A stretch of DNA of 64,000 nucleotides from Novosphingobium barchaimii LL02 (GTDB taxonomy: Bacteria > Pseudomonadota > Alphaproteobacteria > Sphingomonadales > Sphingomonadaceae). Where the stretch lies: positions 441,501 to 505,500 of the forward strand of contig NZ_KQ130454.1 of NCBI RefSeq assembly GCF_001046635.1, written 5' to 3'. The position numbers and the translations under genes were made by a program. This document shows, piece after piece, positions 8,716-16,125 of the stretch. Each line of letters opens with the position of its first letter. The first letter of the stretch is position 1. The notes beneath the pieces are model-generated. The model ran no database searches. It was not told the origin of the DNA and worked only from the letters and a program-made list of their open reading frames with translations.

Positions 8716-8755
8716 GCGACGACAGTAAAGGGGTCTGGGGCGATGGCCCCAGGTA
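8716..8755. repeat. Dispersed intergenic repeat, copy 1
   Basis: This 40-base segment begins GCGACGACAGTAAAGGGG and contains the hairpin CTGGGGC-GATG-GCCCCAG (8735-8752). It recurs, inverted and almost identical apart from one inserted T and a change near one end, at 34601-34640. Both copies are intergenic. It looks like a short REP-like element; copy number in the genome is unknown. Confidence 0.65.
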
Positions 8756-8766
8756 TTCCCTTTACT
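8724..8766. terminator. Nested hairpin between gshA and the methyltransferase-like gene
   Basis: An outer perfect stem, AGTAAAGGG (8724-8732) with CCCTTTACT (8758-8766), encloses the inner CTGGGGC/GCCCCAG stem. The outer arm overlaps the stop codon of the minus-strand gene ending at 8762. The position between converging genes suggests bidirectional termination, although no long T-run follows. Confidence 0.55.
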
Positions 8767-10096
8767 TCGTCCCCTTGGGCAGCATGGCCAGCAGTCGCCC
8801 GAACGTCCCCGTAATCAGCGCGTTCTGCGCCATCCACGCGTGATATTCGCGGTATTTAGCATCCTCGCCCAGCAGGTGCGCTTCCTCGGTCCGGGCGCGC
8901 CAGTAGTAAATGCCGCTCACCACGCCCAGCAGCACCGTATTGCGCACAGCATCGGTCAGCGAGCCGTTGGTGACGATGAACGGCAGCGTCGAGGTCCACC
9001 AGAACAGGTTCTTCGACAAGTAGGCCGGATGCCGGGTGAAGCGGTACGGCCCGTTCGTCAGCACGCCGCGATAGGTGAGGTTGGAGAAGCGCAGGCCGAA
9101 GGCGAAGGTCGCCCAGGCGTAGATGGCGGTGAGAGCCACCATGACCGCCGCCCAGAGCCACAGCAGCGCATCGTGACCCGCCAGCCAGTAAGCCCAGCCG
9201 CCGGTGTTGACTTCGTAACCCAGCACGTCGGCGCGGCCCATGGTTCCCCATACGAAGGGGGGATAGCACATCAGCGCCGCGACCCAGCCGGCGAGCAGCG
9301 GGTTGCCGCTGCGGATGTGGGCGTCGAGCGGGCGGAAGGTGAACAGGTAGCCGACGGTGCCGATCTGCACGTCGATGAGGAACAGCGCCTCGATCACCAT
9401 CGAGCCGAGATCGACGGGATTGTGGGCGATGCCGCCGAAGTCGGCCTCTACCACGCGCGCGAAGCCGCCAGGGAGGATCGAGATCATGAAAGCGCCGAAG
9501 AAGCCTTTGATCGCCCAAGCGCGCCAGTGCTTCTTCACCTCGCTTGCGTCCCAGCTTTCGCGCGCGACGAGCATTGCGCCGAAGTGCCAGGAATGGTCGC
9601 GCGGGTTCACCATGCGGCGGTCGATCCACAGGACGTAAGGGATGGAGAGCACGAACAGCGGCCCGACCGCCGCGCCCAGCACCTCCATTGCGAACAGGTA
9701 CTGCCCGTCCCAGTACCAGCGCCCGATGCAGTAGAAGACTGTTATCGCGCCCCAGGTGCACCACAGGCCAGTGAGCTTGGTGATCGAGATATCGAACGAT
9801 TCGGACCAGGGCCGCCGCAGCGCCCAGTCGATCCCGGTGGAGGCGCGGCGGTGGACCTTGTCGACAAGAAGCGACCAGATTGTCATCGCAGTGCCGGTTA
9901 CAAGCACCGTGGCGACCGAAGCGTAAGGTCCACTCAGTGGCGCGCGCGGGCCGGGAAGTGCAAAAGTATCGGCGACCGCGGCCCAGTTGCGGCAGACCAT
10001 CAACCAGACAATGAGAGCGACGAGACCTGACAGGCCCACGCCGGACGAAACATCACTGGCGGGTCTGCTGAGGGCGGGAAACGCGGCATTGCTCAT
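8762..10096 (-). CDS. Polytopic membrane protein with C-terminal isoprenylcysteine-methyltransferase-like domain
   Basis: This 444-residue protein has many hydrophobic segments (I estimate about ten). The C-terminal fifth carries the membrane methyltransferase signature: GPYRFTRHPAYLSKN, then RARTEEAHLLGEDAKYREY, as in the ICMT/PEMT-like family that methylates lipids or prenylated substrates with SAM. The N-terminal three quarters (helices with WYWDGQYLFAMEVLGAAVG and IDRRMVNPRDHSWHFGAML) are much larger than the single-domain family, and I do not recognise them. It lies after bamB on the same strand with a hairpin between them. The substrate is unknown. Confidence 0.7.
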   Translation of the reverse strand: MSNAAFPALSRPASDVSSGVGLSGLVALIVWLMVCRNWAAVADTFALPGPRAPLSGPYASVATVLVTGTAMTIWSLLVDKVHRRASTGIDWALRRPWSESFDISITKLTGLWCTWGAITVFYCIGRWYWDGQYLFAMEVLGAAVGPLFVLSIPYVLWIDRRMVNPRDHSWHFGAMLVARESWDASEVKKHWRAWAIKGFFGAFMISILPGGFARVVEADFGGIAHNPVDLGSMVIEALFLIDVQIGTVGYLFTFRPLDAHIRSGNPLLAGWVAALMCYPPFVWGTMGRADVLGYEVNTGGWAYWLAGHDALLWLWAAVMVALTAIYAWATFAFGLRFSNLTYRGVLTNGPYRFTRHPAYLSKNLFWWTSTLPFIVTNGSLTDAVRNTVLLGVVSGIYYWRARTEEAHLLGEDAKYREYHAWMAQNALITGTFGRLLAMLPKGTK

Positions 10097-10149
10097 GCGC
10101 TATCGCCTAGCCGCAATTGGTTAAGGGGCGGCAAACCTTGAAGGCATTC

Positions 10150-10178
10150 GTCGCCCCGAACGCAGGGTCCGGGGCGAC
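10150..10178. terminator. Hairpin downstream of bamB
   Basis: GTCGCCCCG (10150-10158) and CGGGGCGAC (10170-10178) form a perfect 9-bp stem ten bases beyond the bamB stop. The loop starts AACG, as does that of the hairpin at 20157-20183, so the two may belong to one repeat family. No T-tract follows in the bamB direction. Confidence 0.45.
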
Positions 10179-10187
10179 GCAAAAGCA

Positions 10188-11561
10188 TCACCGAAACGCG
10201 CTGATACGGCCCGAATCGTCGAGGATGTAGAGCGTCTGGTTCGCTACCACCGGAGCAAGCGAGATCGCGCTGCCCAGTTCGGTGAACGGCGTCATCGTGC
10301 CAGTCGTCGGATCGACGGTCGACAGTTCGCCGCGCGAATTGCCGATCCACAGCTTGTTGCCAGCGAGCACAGGGCCGACCCAGAAAATCGGGTTCTTGCG
10401 CTTCTTGGCATTCTTGTAGCGGGCCAGCTCAGTCAGCCAGCGGACCTTGCCAGTCGAACGGGCGATGGCCAGGATCTCGGCGTGATCGTCGAGGGTGAAG
10501 ACCCAGTCACCTGCGACCGATGGGGTCGAGATGCCCGCAAGGTTGAGCTCCCAGATACGCTGCCCGGTGATCAGCTCATAAGCGGCCATTCGGCCGCCCT
10601 GACCCAGCGCGTAGACACGCCCGCGATCGATGATCGGATCGGCATCGACGTCGGTGAGGCTGCCCACTTCGGTGGAAATCGAAGTGCGCGCAAGCGCGTC
10701 AGACCACAATTGGCGACCGTTCTCATAACGGTAGGCGACCAGTTCCCCCGATGAAAAGCCAGCGATCACTGTGCCCTGCCCGGCGGCGGGAGCGCCAACG
10801 CCGAACACGCCCGACTGCGTCACCGAAGCCGATTCGCTCCAGACCGAAGTACCGTCCGACGCATTGAGCGCGACGATCTGGTTGTCCTGGGTCATCACGA
10901 ACACCGAGTTGAAGCCGATCGTCGGCGAACCGCGCAGCGGGCCGGCGGGCTTCTTGGTCCATACCTGGCTCCCATCCGCGACGTTGAGCGCGGCAACTTC
11001 GCCAAGGCCCGTGGTCACGTAGAGGCGGTCCCCATCTACGCTGACGCCGCCGCCGAACAGGGAATTCTCGTTGCTGCCATCCACCGAGAAGCTTTTGGTC
11101 CAAAGGCTCGCGCCGCTCTGCGCGTCGAAGGCGTGGACGACGCCGCCCGTGTCCATGACGAACAGCTTGCCACCCGCAATCACCGGAGCAGCCGCGAGGC
11201 GACGGCGCGGCGAAGAACCGGCAATCTGCGCGGTCCATGCGCGGGTCGGAGTCTCGGCCAAGGCCAGGTGGCCGTAAGCCTTGCTGGCGGTGCCGCCGCC
11301 CTGCGCCCAGTCGGCGTTCACTTCGGCAGGCGGCAGTATCACCGAAACCGCGCCGAGCGTGGTGTCGACCTTGGCGCCGCTTTCAATGCGAGAGAGGATA
11401 GGCACGCGGTTGCCCACGGTCGGGGTCTTGGCCGGGCCCTTGCCGCCGCCGAAGACTTTGCAACCCGAAAGCCCCATGACGAGCGCCAGAGCGATCAGCG
11501 GCACAACCTTGCGCGCGCGCAGAGTGCCGGTTGACTGGTTGTTGCGGACGGCTGCATTCAT
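10188..11561 (-). CDS. bamB: Outer-membrane protein assembly factor BamB
   Basis: This PQQ-like beta-propeller lipoprotein of the BAM complex helps insert beta-barrel proteins into the outer membrane. Residues 1-34 are a signal peptide ending in the lipobox LSGC. The remainder contains repeated blades such as GGVVHAFDAQSGASLWTKSF, DGSQVWTKKPAGPLRGSPTIG and TGQRIWELNLAGISTPSVAG. I chose the ATG at 11561 because GAGGA lies seven bases upstream. An earlier ATG at 11588 overlaps the stop of the preceding gene. It is the downstream partner of a TPR-like gene, as in the conserved yfgM-bamB pair; der is not adjacent here. Confidence 0.92.
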   Translation of the reverse strand: MNAAVRNNQSTGTLRARKVVPLIALALVMGLSGCKVFGGGKGPAKTPTVGNRVPILSRIESGAKVDTTLGAVSVILPPAEVNADWAQGGGTASKAYGHLALAETPTRAWTAQIAGSSPRRRLAAAPVIAGGKLFVMDTGGVVHAFDAQSGASLWTKSFSVDGSNENSLFGGGVSVDGDRLYVTTGLGEVAALNVADGSQVWTKKPAGPLRGSPTIGFNSVFVMTQDNQIVALNASDGTSVWSESASVTQSGVFGVGAPAAGQGTVIAGFSSGELVAYRYENGRQLWSDALARTSISTEVGSLTDVDADPIIDRGRVYALGQGGRMAAYELITGQRIWELNLAGISTPSVAGDWVFTLDDHAEILAIARSTGKVRWLTELARYKNAKKRKNPIFWVGPVLAGNKLWIGNSRGELSTVDPTTGTMTPFTELGSAISLAPVVANQTLYILDDSGRISAFR

Positions 11562-11584
11562 GCGAATATCCTCAGAAGGCATGC

Positions 11585-12376
11585 TCATTCTCCGGCGGCC
11601 GTGGCATCGGCGGGCGCCTTGGCGGCCGGCTTGCTCAGGGATTCGCCCTTTTCATCGACGACATCGTCGACCGCATCAATGCCCAGCACGGCGGCCAGCT
11701 GGCGTGCGCGGCTGCGCAGGCCGTCCTCGACGTTCTCGTCCTTGGCGATGGCCGCGAACAGCGGGCCTGCCTGATCCTGCTTGCCTTGCTTGAGGTAGGC
11801 CATGCCCACCATCTCGCCCGCGACGCCGAACCAAGCATTGCCCGGCGCGGCCAGCGGCTTGAGGCGATCGACCACGTCCTGCGGTTTCATTGCATCGAAG
11901 TTCGCACCGATCTCGCGCACGGTGGCAAGATCACGCAAGGCCTGCGGCGCCTTGGCGTCGGCCGCGACCTGGGCGTAGAGCTTCAGCGCATCAGCCTTTT
12001 TTTCCTGGCGCAGCGCGATGCCGGCCAGCGTCAGGCGCGCCGACGTGACCGTGGCATCCGAAGCACCGGCAGCCGCGATCGGGGCCAGCTTCGCCTTGGC
12101 GGCGTCGAGGTTCTCCGACTGGAGGCTGTCGAGCGCCTGCACATAGGCCTCGGCGCGCTCTTCACGCTCCTTGGTCTGGCGGTGATCCCAGTAAATCCAG
12201 CCTGCAAAGGCCAGCAAGGCGATCACGATGACCGCGAACAGCAGCTTGCCGTAGCGGGCCATGAAGCCCTCGAGCTGGTCCTGGCGTACGGCTTCGTCGA
12301 CTTCGCGCAGGAAAACGTCACGCTGGGCAGCGTCACGTACGGCCGAAGGGGTGGTATTGTCGGGAGGCAGGGCCAA
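11585..12376 (-). CDS. Tetratricopeptide-like membrane protein (YfgM-type)
   Basis: This 263-residue protein has one membrane helix at about residues 48-66 (LLFAVIVIALLAFAGWIYW) and a C-terminal domain of helical TPR-like repeats rich in Ala, Lys and Asp. The layout, LREVDEAVRQDQLEGFMARYGK then helix then repeats, matches the YfgM family, an accessory partner of SecYEG and periplasmic chaperones encoded directly upstream of bamB. The start codon is TTG; no better in-frame start precedes the conserved region. Its stop overlaps a possible upstream bamB start (ATGA), which suggests an operon. Confidence 0.82.
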   Translation of the reverse strand: MALPPDNTTPSAVRDAAQRDVFLREVDEAVRQDQLEGFMARYGKLLFAVIVIALLAFAGWIYWDHRQTKEREERAEAYVQALDSLQSENLDAAKAKLAPIAAAGASDATVTSARLTLAGIALRQEKKADALKLYAQVAADAKAPQALRDLATVREIGANFDAMKPQDVVDRLKPLAAPGNAWFGVAGEMVGMAYLKQGKQDQAGPLFAAIAKDENVEDGLRSRARQLAAVLGIDAVDDVVDEKGESLSKPAAKAPADATAAGE

Positions 12377-12432
12377 GATTCGGGCGCTTTCTGCGGAAAA
12401 TCGGGATGGTTGCGGGGCTGTTTAGCGAATGG

Positions 12433-12483
12433 GCGGCGCTTTTCAACGGGGATGTCGGTGCATGTCCCGGCGTGAAGCGCCGC
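12433..12483. terminator. Hairpin downstream of the glycosyltransferase gene
   Basis: GCGGCGCTT (12433-12441) pairs perfectly with AAGCGCCGC (12475-12483) across a 33-base interior that has a further short GC pairing. It lies just after the stop of the minus-strand gene ending at 12499 and before the YfgM-type gene. No T-run is visible. Confidence 0.4.
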
Positions 12484-12498
12484 TGAACGGGGATTCGC

Positions 12499-13650
12499 TC
12501 AGGGGAAGCGGGCTGCTCCCATAGCCTTGCCGTAGACTTGCGCATAGGCGCGAATCATCGTGTTTTCGTCATAGTGCGCCTCGGCACGGGAGCGATTGGC
12601 GGCGCCGACCGTTTCGCGCAGCGCCGGATCGGCCGCCAGTTCGGCCATCGCCCATGCCAGCGCCGCCTCGTCGCCGGGCGGCGTTACGTAGCTCCGGTTT
12701 TCCACCGATACCATCTCGGCGACATCGCCAACTGCGGGGGAGGCGACTGCAAGGCCCGCCGCCATCGCCTCAACAACCGATATCGGAAACTGCTCGCTGT
12801 CGGAAGAAAGCGCGAAAAGGTCGAACAGTCCCACCGCGCGCGCAGGATCGGGCACGAAGCCGGGCATGTGCAGGCGATCGGCAACGTCGCAGGCTCTGGC
12901 CTGCGCTTCGATCACGGCGCGTTCGGGGCCTTCGCCCAGTATCACCAGATGCCATTCGGGCGGCAGACCGGCAAAGGCGCGCACCAGCCGGGGCAGGTTC
13001 TTCACCGCGCGCAGGCCCGCCAGTGTGCCCAGCCACTTGTCACCCGTCGCCTTGGACAGGCCGGGAATCGCACCGGGCGGGGGCGGTTCGCGGTAGGCGG
13101 CGACCGGGATGCCGTTGATGATCAACCGCACCCGGCGGCGCGGCTGCTTCCACGCGTCCAGCGCGATCGCCTCAAGGCGGCGCGAGGGCACCACCAGCGC
13201 CGACGCCCCAGCCAGAGCAGCCCGGCGGAAAAGGTTGCGAGCCGGTTTGAGGCCAGCTGCCTCGTCCTCGTTGAAGCCGTCTTCGTGGTGGACCAGTGGC
13301 GGCAGCCTCAGCACACGGCCGTAAAGCCGATGCGCGAGAACCGCGTCCATAGCGCCCCAGTTGTAGGAGAGGACGAGGTCGAAGCCTTTCATGGCCCGCG
13401 CGATACGCAGCAACCGGGCGGGCGTGGGCAGCCCCTGAAGACTGGGAAAATCGCCTGGAAACCGCACGTCGAGCGATGGGTCCAACGCTACTTTCGCCCC
13501 GAATGCACCGGGCTGCGCGGATACGACGGTATGCGCGATGGCCCGCTCGCCACCCGCCCCTGCCTGAGCGCCAAAGACGTTCATCAGCCGCGCCGCCCGC
13601 AGTTCCTTGCCGCCGGCAGAGAAGCTCGAATGGAGATGCAGCAGACGCAA
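12499..13650 (-). CDS. Glycosyltransferase, GT4-like fold
   Basis: This 383-residue protein starts LRLLHLHSSFSAGGKELRAARLMN, the N-terminal nucleotide-fold loop of GT-B glycosyltransferases. Its C-terminal donor-binding half contains LAGLRAVKNLPRLVRAFAGLP, GEGPERAVIEAQA and SDSEQFPISVVEAMAAGLAVAS, the E-x7-E-like motif of family GT4. I place the start at the TTG at 13650, two bases after the stop of the upstream hydrolase, because the longer ORF only adds Arg/Ala-rich sequence antisense to other genes. Sugar donor and acceptor are unknown. It is probably co-transcribed with the hydrolase. Confidence 0.83.
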   Translation of the reverse strand: MRLLHLHSSFSAGGKELRAARLMNVFGAQAGAGGERAIAHTVVSAQPGAFGAKVALDPSLDVRFPGDFPSLQGLPTPARLLRIARAMKGFDLVLSYNWGAMDAVLAHRLYGRVLRLPPLVHHEDGFNEDEAAGLKPARNLFRRAALAGASALVVPSRRLEAIALDAWKQPRRRVRLIINGIPVAAYREPPPPGAIPGLSKATGDKWLGTLAGLRAVKNLPRLVRAFAGLPPEWHLVILGEGPERAVIEAQARACDVADRLHMPGFVPDPARAVGLFDLFALSSDSEQFPISVVEAMAAGLAVASPAVGDVAEMVSVENRSYVTPPGDEAALAWAMAELAADPALRETVGAANRSRAEAHYDENTMIRAYAQVYGKAMGAARFP

Positions 13651-13652
13651 GG

Positions 13653-14519
13653 TCAGGACACGCGCGCCAGCAGCCGGTCGATCGCGGCGATCGATTCGGG
13701 TTCGTCCAGCGTCGGGGCATGGCCGACGTCGGGCAGCGTCACCGCCTCGGCGCCGGGTATGCGCCGCAGCATCTCGGTCAGGGTCGCATCGGACAAAAGA
13801 TCGGACAGCGCGCCGCGCAGGATCAGCACTGGCGTCCCGGACAGCGCCTCCCAAGCCGGCCACAGGTCGGGCTGTTCGTCCACATCGAGTTCGAGGAAAG
13901 GCTCGGCGATCTTCATGTCGTAGTCGAAGGCCACGCGCCCGTTGCCGGTAATCGTCATCAGCCGCTTGGCCCGGCCGATCCAGAAATCGAGGCTGTGCCC
14001 CGGATGGGCGGCCCCCTGTGCGTCCTCCAGCCCCCGCGCAGCGTGGACCCAGGTGGCGAACGAACGCCCCTGCCCCACGTATTCCTTGATCCGCGTAAGG
14101 CCCACCGGCTCAAGCCACGGCCCGACATCGTTGAGTACTGCGCCCGCGATCCTGTCCGGGATCACGGTGGCAAGGCCCATCGTCATCAGGCCGCCCAGCG
14201 ACGTGCCGATCGCCACGAAGCGGTCGATGCCTTCCTGATCGAGCAGGGCAAGCACGTCCTCGCAGTATTGCATCGGCGTGTAAGTGGCCGAATCGCGGGC
14301 ATATTCGCTGTCGCCCCGGCCGCGTAAGTCAGGGCAGATCACCCGGCGGCTTGCCGCGAGACGCGGCGCCAGCACATCGAAATCGCGTGCGTTGCGGGTC
14401 AGCCCATGCAGGCACACCACCGGCAACAGATCATCCGCCGTTTCCGGGGCAGGATAATCGCGGAAATGGAGCTTGAGACCGTCGCGGCTCGACCAGAAGC
14501 GATCTTCAAAAACCTTCAT
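13653..14519 (-). CDS. Alpha/beta hydrolase
   Basis: This 288-residue alpha/beta-hydrolase-fold protein has the oxyanion-hole segment CLHGLTRNARDFDVLAPRLA and the nucleophile elbow GTSLGG (Ser). A late Asp is in LRGALSDLLSD, and the catalytic His is in LPDVGHAPTLDEPES, so the triad appears complete. The ATG at 14519 (MKVFEDRFW) is preferred over the ORF start 12 codons earlier, which lies in sequence shared with the divergent selO leader. Substrate unknown; such proteins hydrolyse esters, lactones, epoxides or C-C bonds. It abuts a glycosyltransferase gene with a two-base gap. Confidence 0.85.
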   Translation of the reverse strand: MKVFEDRFWSSRDGLKLHFRDYPAPETADDLLPVVCLHGLTRNARDFDVLAPRLAASRRVICPDLRGRGDSEYARDSATYTPMQYCEDVLALLDQEGIDRFVAIGTSLGGLMTMGLATVIPDRIAGAVLNDVGPWLEPVGLTRIKEYVGQGRSFATWVHAARGLEDAQGAAHPGHSLDFWIGRAKRLMTITGNGRVAFDYDMKIAEPFLELDVDEQPDLWPAWEALSGTPVLILRGALSDLLSDATLTEMLRRIPGAEAVTLPDVGHAPTLDEPESIAAIDRLLARVS

Positions 14520-14604
14520 GCCGGGGCGACGACCTCTCAAAAGTCGAAAAAACAAAGGAAACCCCCGCCTTGATCGGCGGACGCGTGGGCCCCACTATCG
14601 CCTG

Positions 14605-16035
14605 ATGACCAGCGAACCGCAAGCCGATGCCTATCATCCCGACCCGCGCATCGAGACTATCGCCGAGTGGATCGGCGACGCCGTCCACCCCGCCCGGTTC
14701 CCTCGCCACGAACTGCGCTGGCGAAACGACCGCTGGGCGGCGCCGGTCGGGCTGGATACACTGGGCGATGCGGAATGGATCACGCATTTCGGCCGCTTCG
14801 AGCCTCTGCCCGGCAATCTGCCCCAGCCATTGGCGCTGCGGTATCACGGACACCAGTTTCGCCACTACAACCCGGACCTTGGCGACGGCCGCGGCTTCCT
14901 GTTCGCACAGATGCGCGATGCTGCCCCCGGCATCGAAGGCGGCCGCCTGCTTGACCTGGGCACCAAGGGCTCTGGGCAGACCCCGTGGAGCCGCGCCGGC
15001 GACGGACGGCTGACGCTGAAGGGCGCGGTGCGTGAAATCCTCGCCACCGAAATGCTGGAAGCGCTGGGCGTCTACACCAGCAAGACCTTCTCGGTGATCG
15101 AGACCGGCGAGGACCTGCAGCGCGGCGACGAGCCCTCACCCACAAGATCCGCCGTGATGGTGCGCCTGTCACACGGGCATATCCGCATCGGCACTTTCCA
15201 GCGCCTCTACGCTCTGGAAGAGACCGCACACATGGCTGCGCTGGTGGACTATTGTCTGGAAAACTACCCCGGCGCGATGCCGCCCGAGGATGCGCCGGGC
15301 CGGGACGAACCCGCCGTGATCCTGCTCCACCAGGTGGTGGAGCGGATGGCCGACCTTGCCGCCTCGTGGATGGTCGCGGGCTTTGTCCATGGCGTACTCA
15401 ATACCGACAACATGAACATTTCCGGCGAGAGTTTCGATTATGGTCCATGGCGTTGGCTGCCCAACTGGGACCCACGTTTCACCGCCGCCTATTTCGACCA
15501 TTCCGGCCTCTACGCCTTTGGCCGCCAGCCTGAGGCAGTGTTGTGGAACTGCAGCCAGTTGGCGGCCTCGCTGCGGGTCCTGGCGGAAACCGCACCGCTG
15601 GTTGCCGCGCTCGACCGATTCGGGCCGCTCTACCAGGCCGCGATGTGTCGCCGCTTCGTCTGGCGCCTTGGCGTTCAGTCACGCGGGATCGAGGCCGACA
15701 CCGCGCTGATCCAGGCATCCGAAAAGGCCATGGTCGAAAGCGGCGAGGCACCCGAGCAGTTCTTCTTCAACCACCGCGCGGGCCGCAACTCCGGCGAGAA
15801 CGAGTTCGGTGCCCTCTTGCGAGGCTACCGGCCTTCTGCCGCCGTCGATGATGCCTTCTGGCAGCAGGACGCCCCTCCCGGCGTGTTGATCGACGAGGTG
15901 GAGCGTATCTGGGCGGCAATTGACACGGACGACGACTGGAGCGAACTGGACGCCAAGGTAGCGGCGATTCGCGAACTCGGCCGCCAGTTGGGCCCCGCCC
16001 CCGAACCTGCGGGGCAGGCCGTCGCCGTTGCATGA
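14605..16035 (+). CDS. selO: Protein adenylyltransferase SelO (YdiU family), short form
   Basis: This pseudokinase-fold enzyme transfers AMP to Ser, Thr or Tyr of target proteins. Visible motifs in the 476-residue product are RYHGHQFRHYNPDLGDGRG (about 79-97), LGTKGSGQTPWSRAGDGR with Lys121, and HGVLNTDNMNISGESFDYGPW with Asn267, Asp269 and the DYG at 278-280. These give the inverted ATP-binding site of SelO. The C terminus ends GQAVAVA with no terminal Cys or Sec, unlike members that use a C-terminal redox pair. The ATG at 14605 is chosen because the upstream extension is basic and unlike the family. It is divergent from the hydrolase. Confidence 0.93.
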   Translation: MTSEPQADAYHPDPRIETIAEWIGDAVHPARFPRHELRWRNDRWAAPVGLDTLGDAEWITHFGRFEPLPGNLPQPLALRYHGHQFRHYNPDLGDGRGFLFAQMRDAAPGIEGGRLLDLGTKGSGQTPWSRAGDGRLTLKGAVREILATEMLEALGVYTSKTFSVIETGEDLQRGDEPSPTRSAVMVRLSHGHIRIGTFQRLYALEETAHMAALVDYCLENYPGAMPPEDAPGRDEPAVILLHQVVERMADLAASWMVAGFVHGVLNTDNMNISGESFDYGPWRWLPNWDPRFTAAYFDHSGLYAFGRQPEAVLWNCSQLAASLRVLAETAPLVAALDRFGPLYQAAMCRRFVWRLGVQSRGIEADTALIQASEKAMVESGEAPEQFFFNHRAGRNSGENEFGALLRGYRPSAAVDDAFWQQDAPPGVLIDEVERIWAAIDTDDDWSELDAKVAAIRELGRQLGPAPEPAGQAVAVA

Positions 16036-16125
16036 CCGCGTACCGGCCGTTAGCATCACGGTAGGAATACCTGTGCGATACAGGAAAAATCTCGACGTTT
16101 CACAGTTAACGGATCATCAGCCGCG

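Noticed and set aside
8840-10030. A 396-codon plus-strand frame opposite the membrane methyltransferase-like gene
   Set aside because: Low-complexity Arg/His/Gln composition, no ribosome site, and the opposite strand encodes a clear membrane protein.
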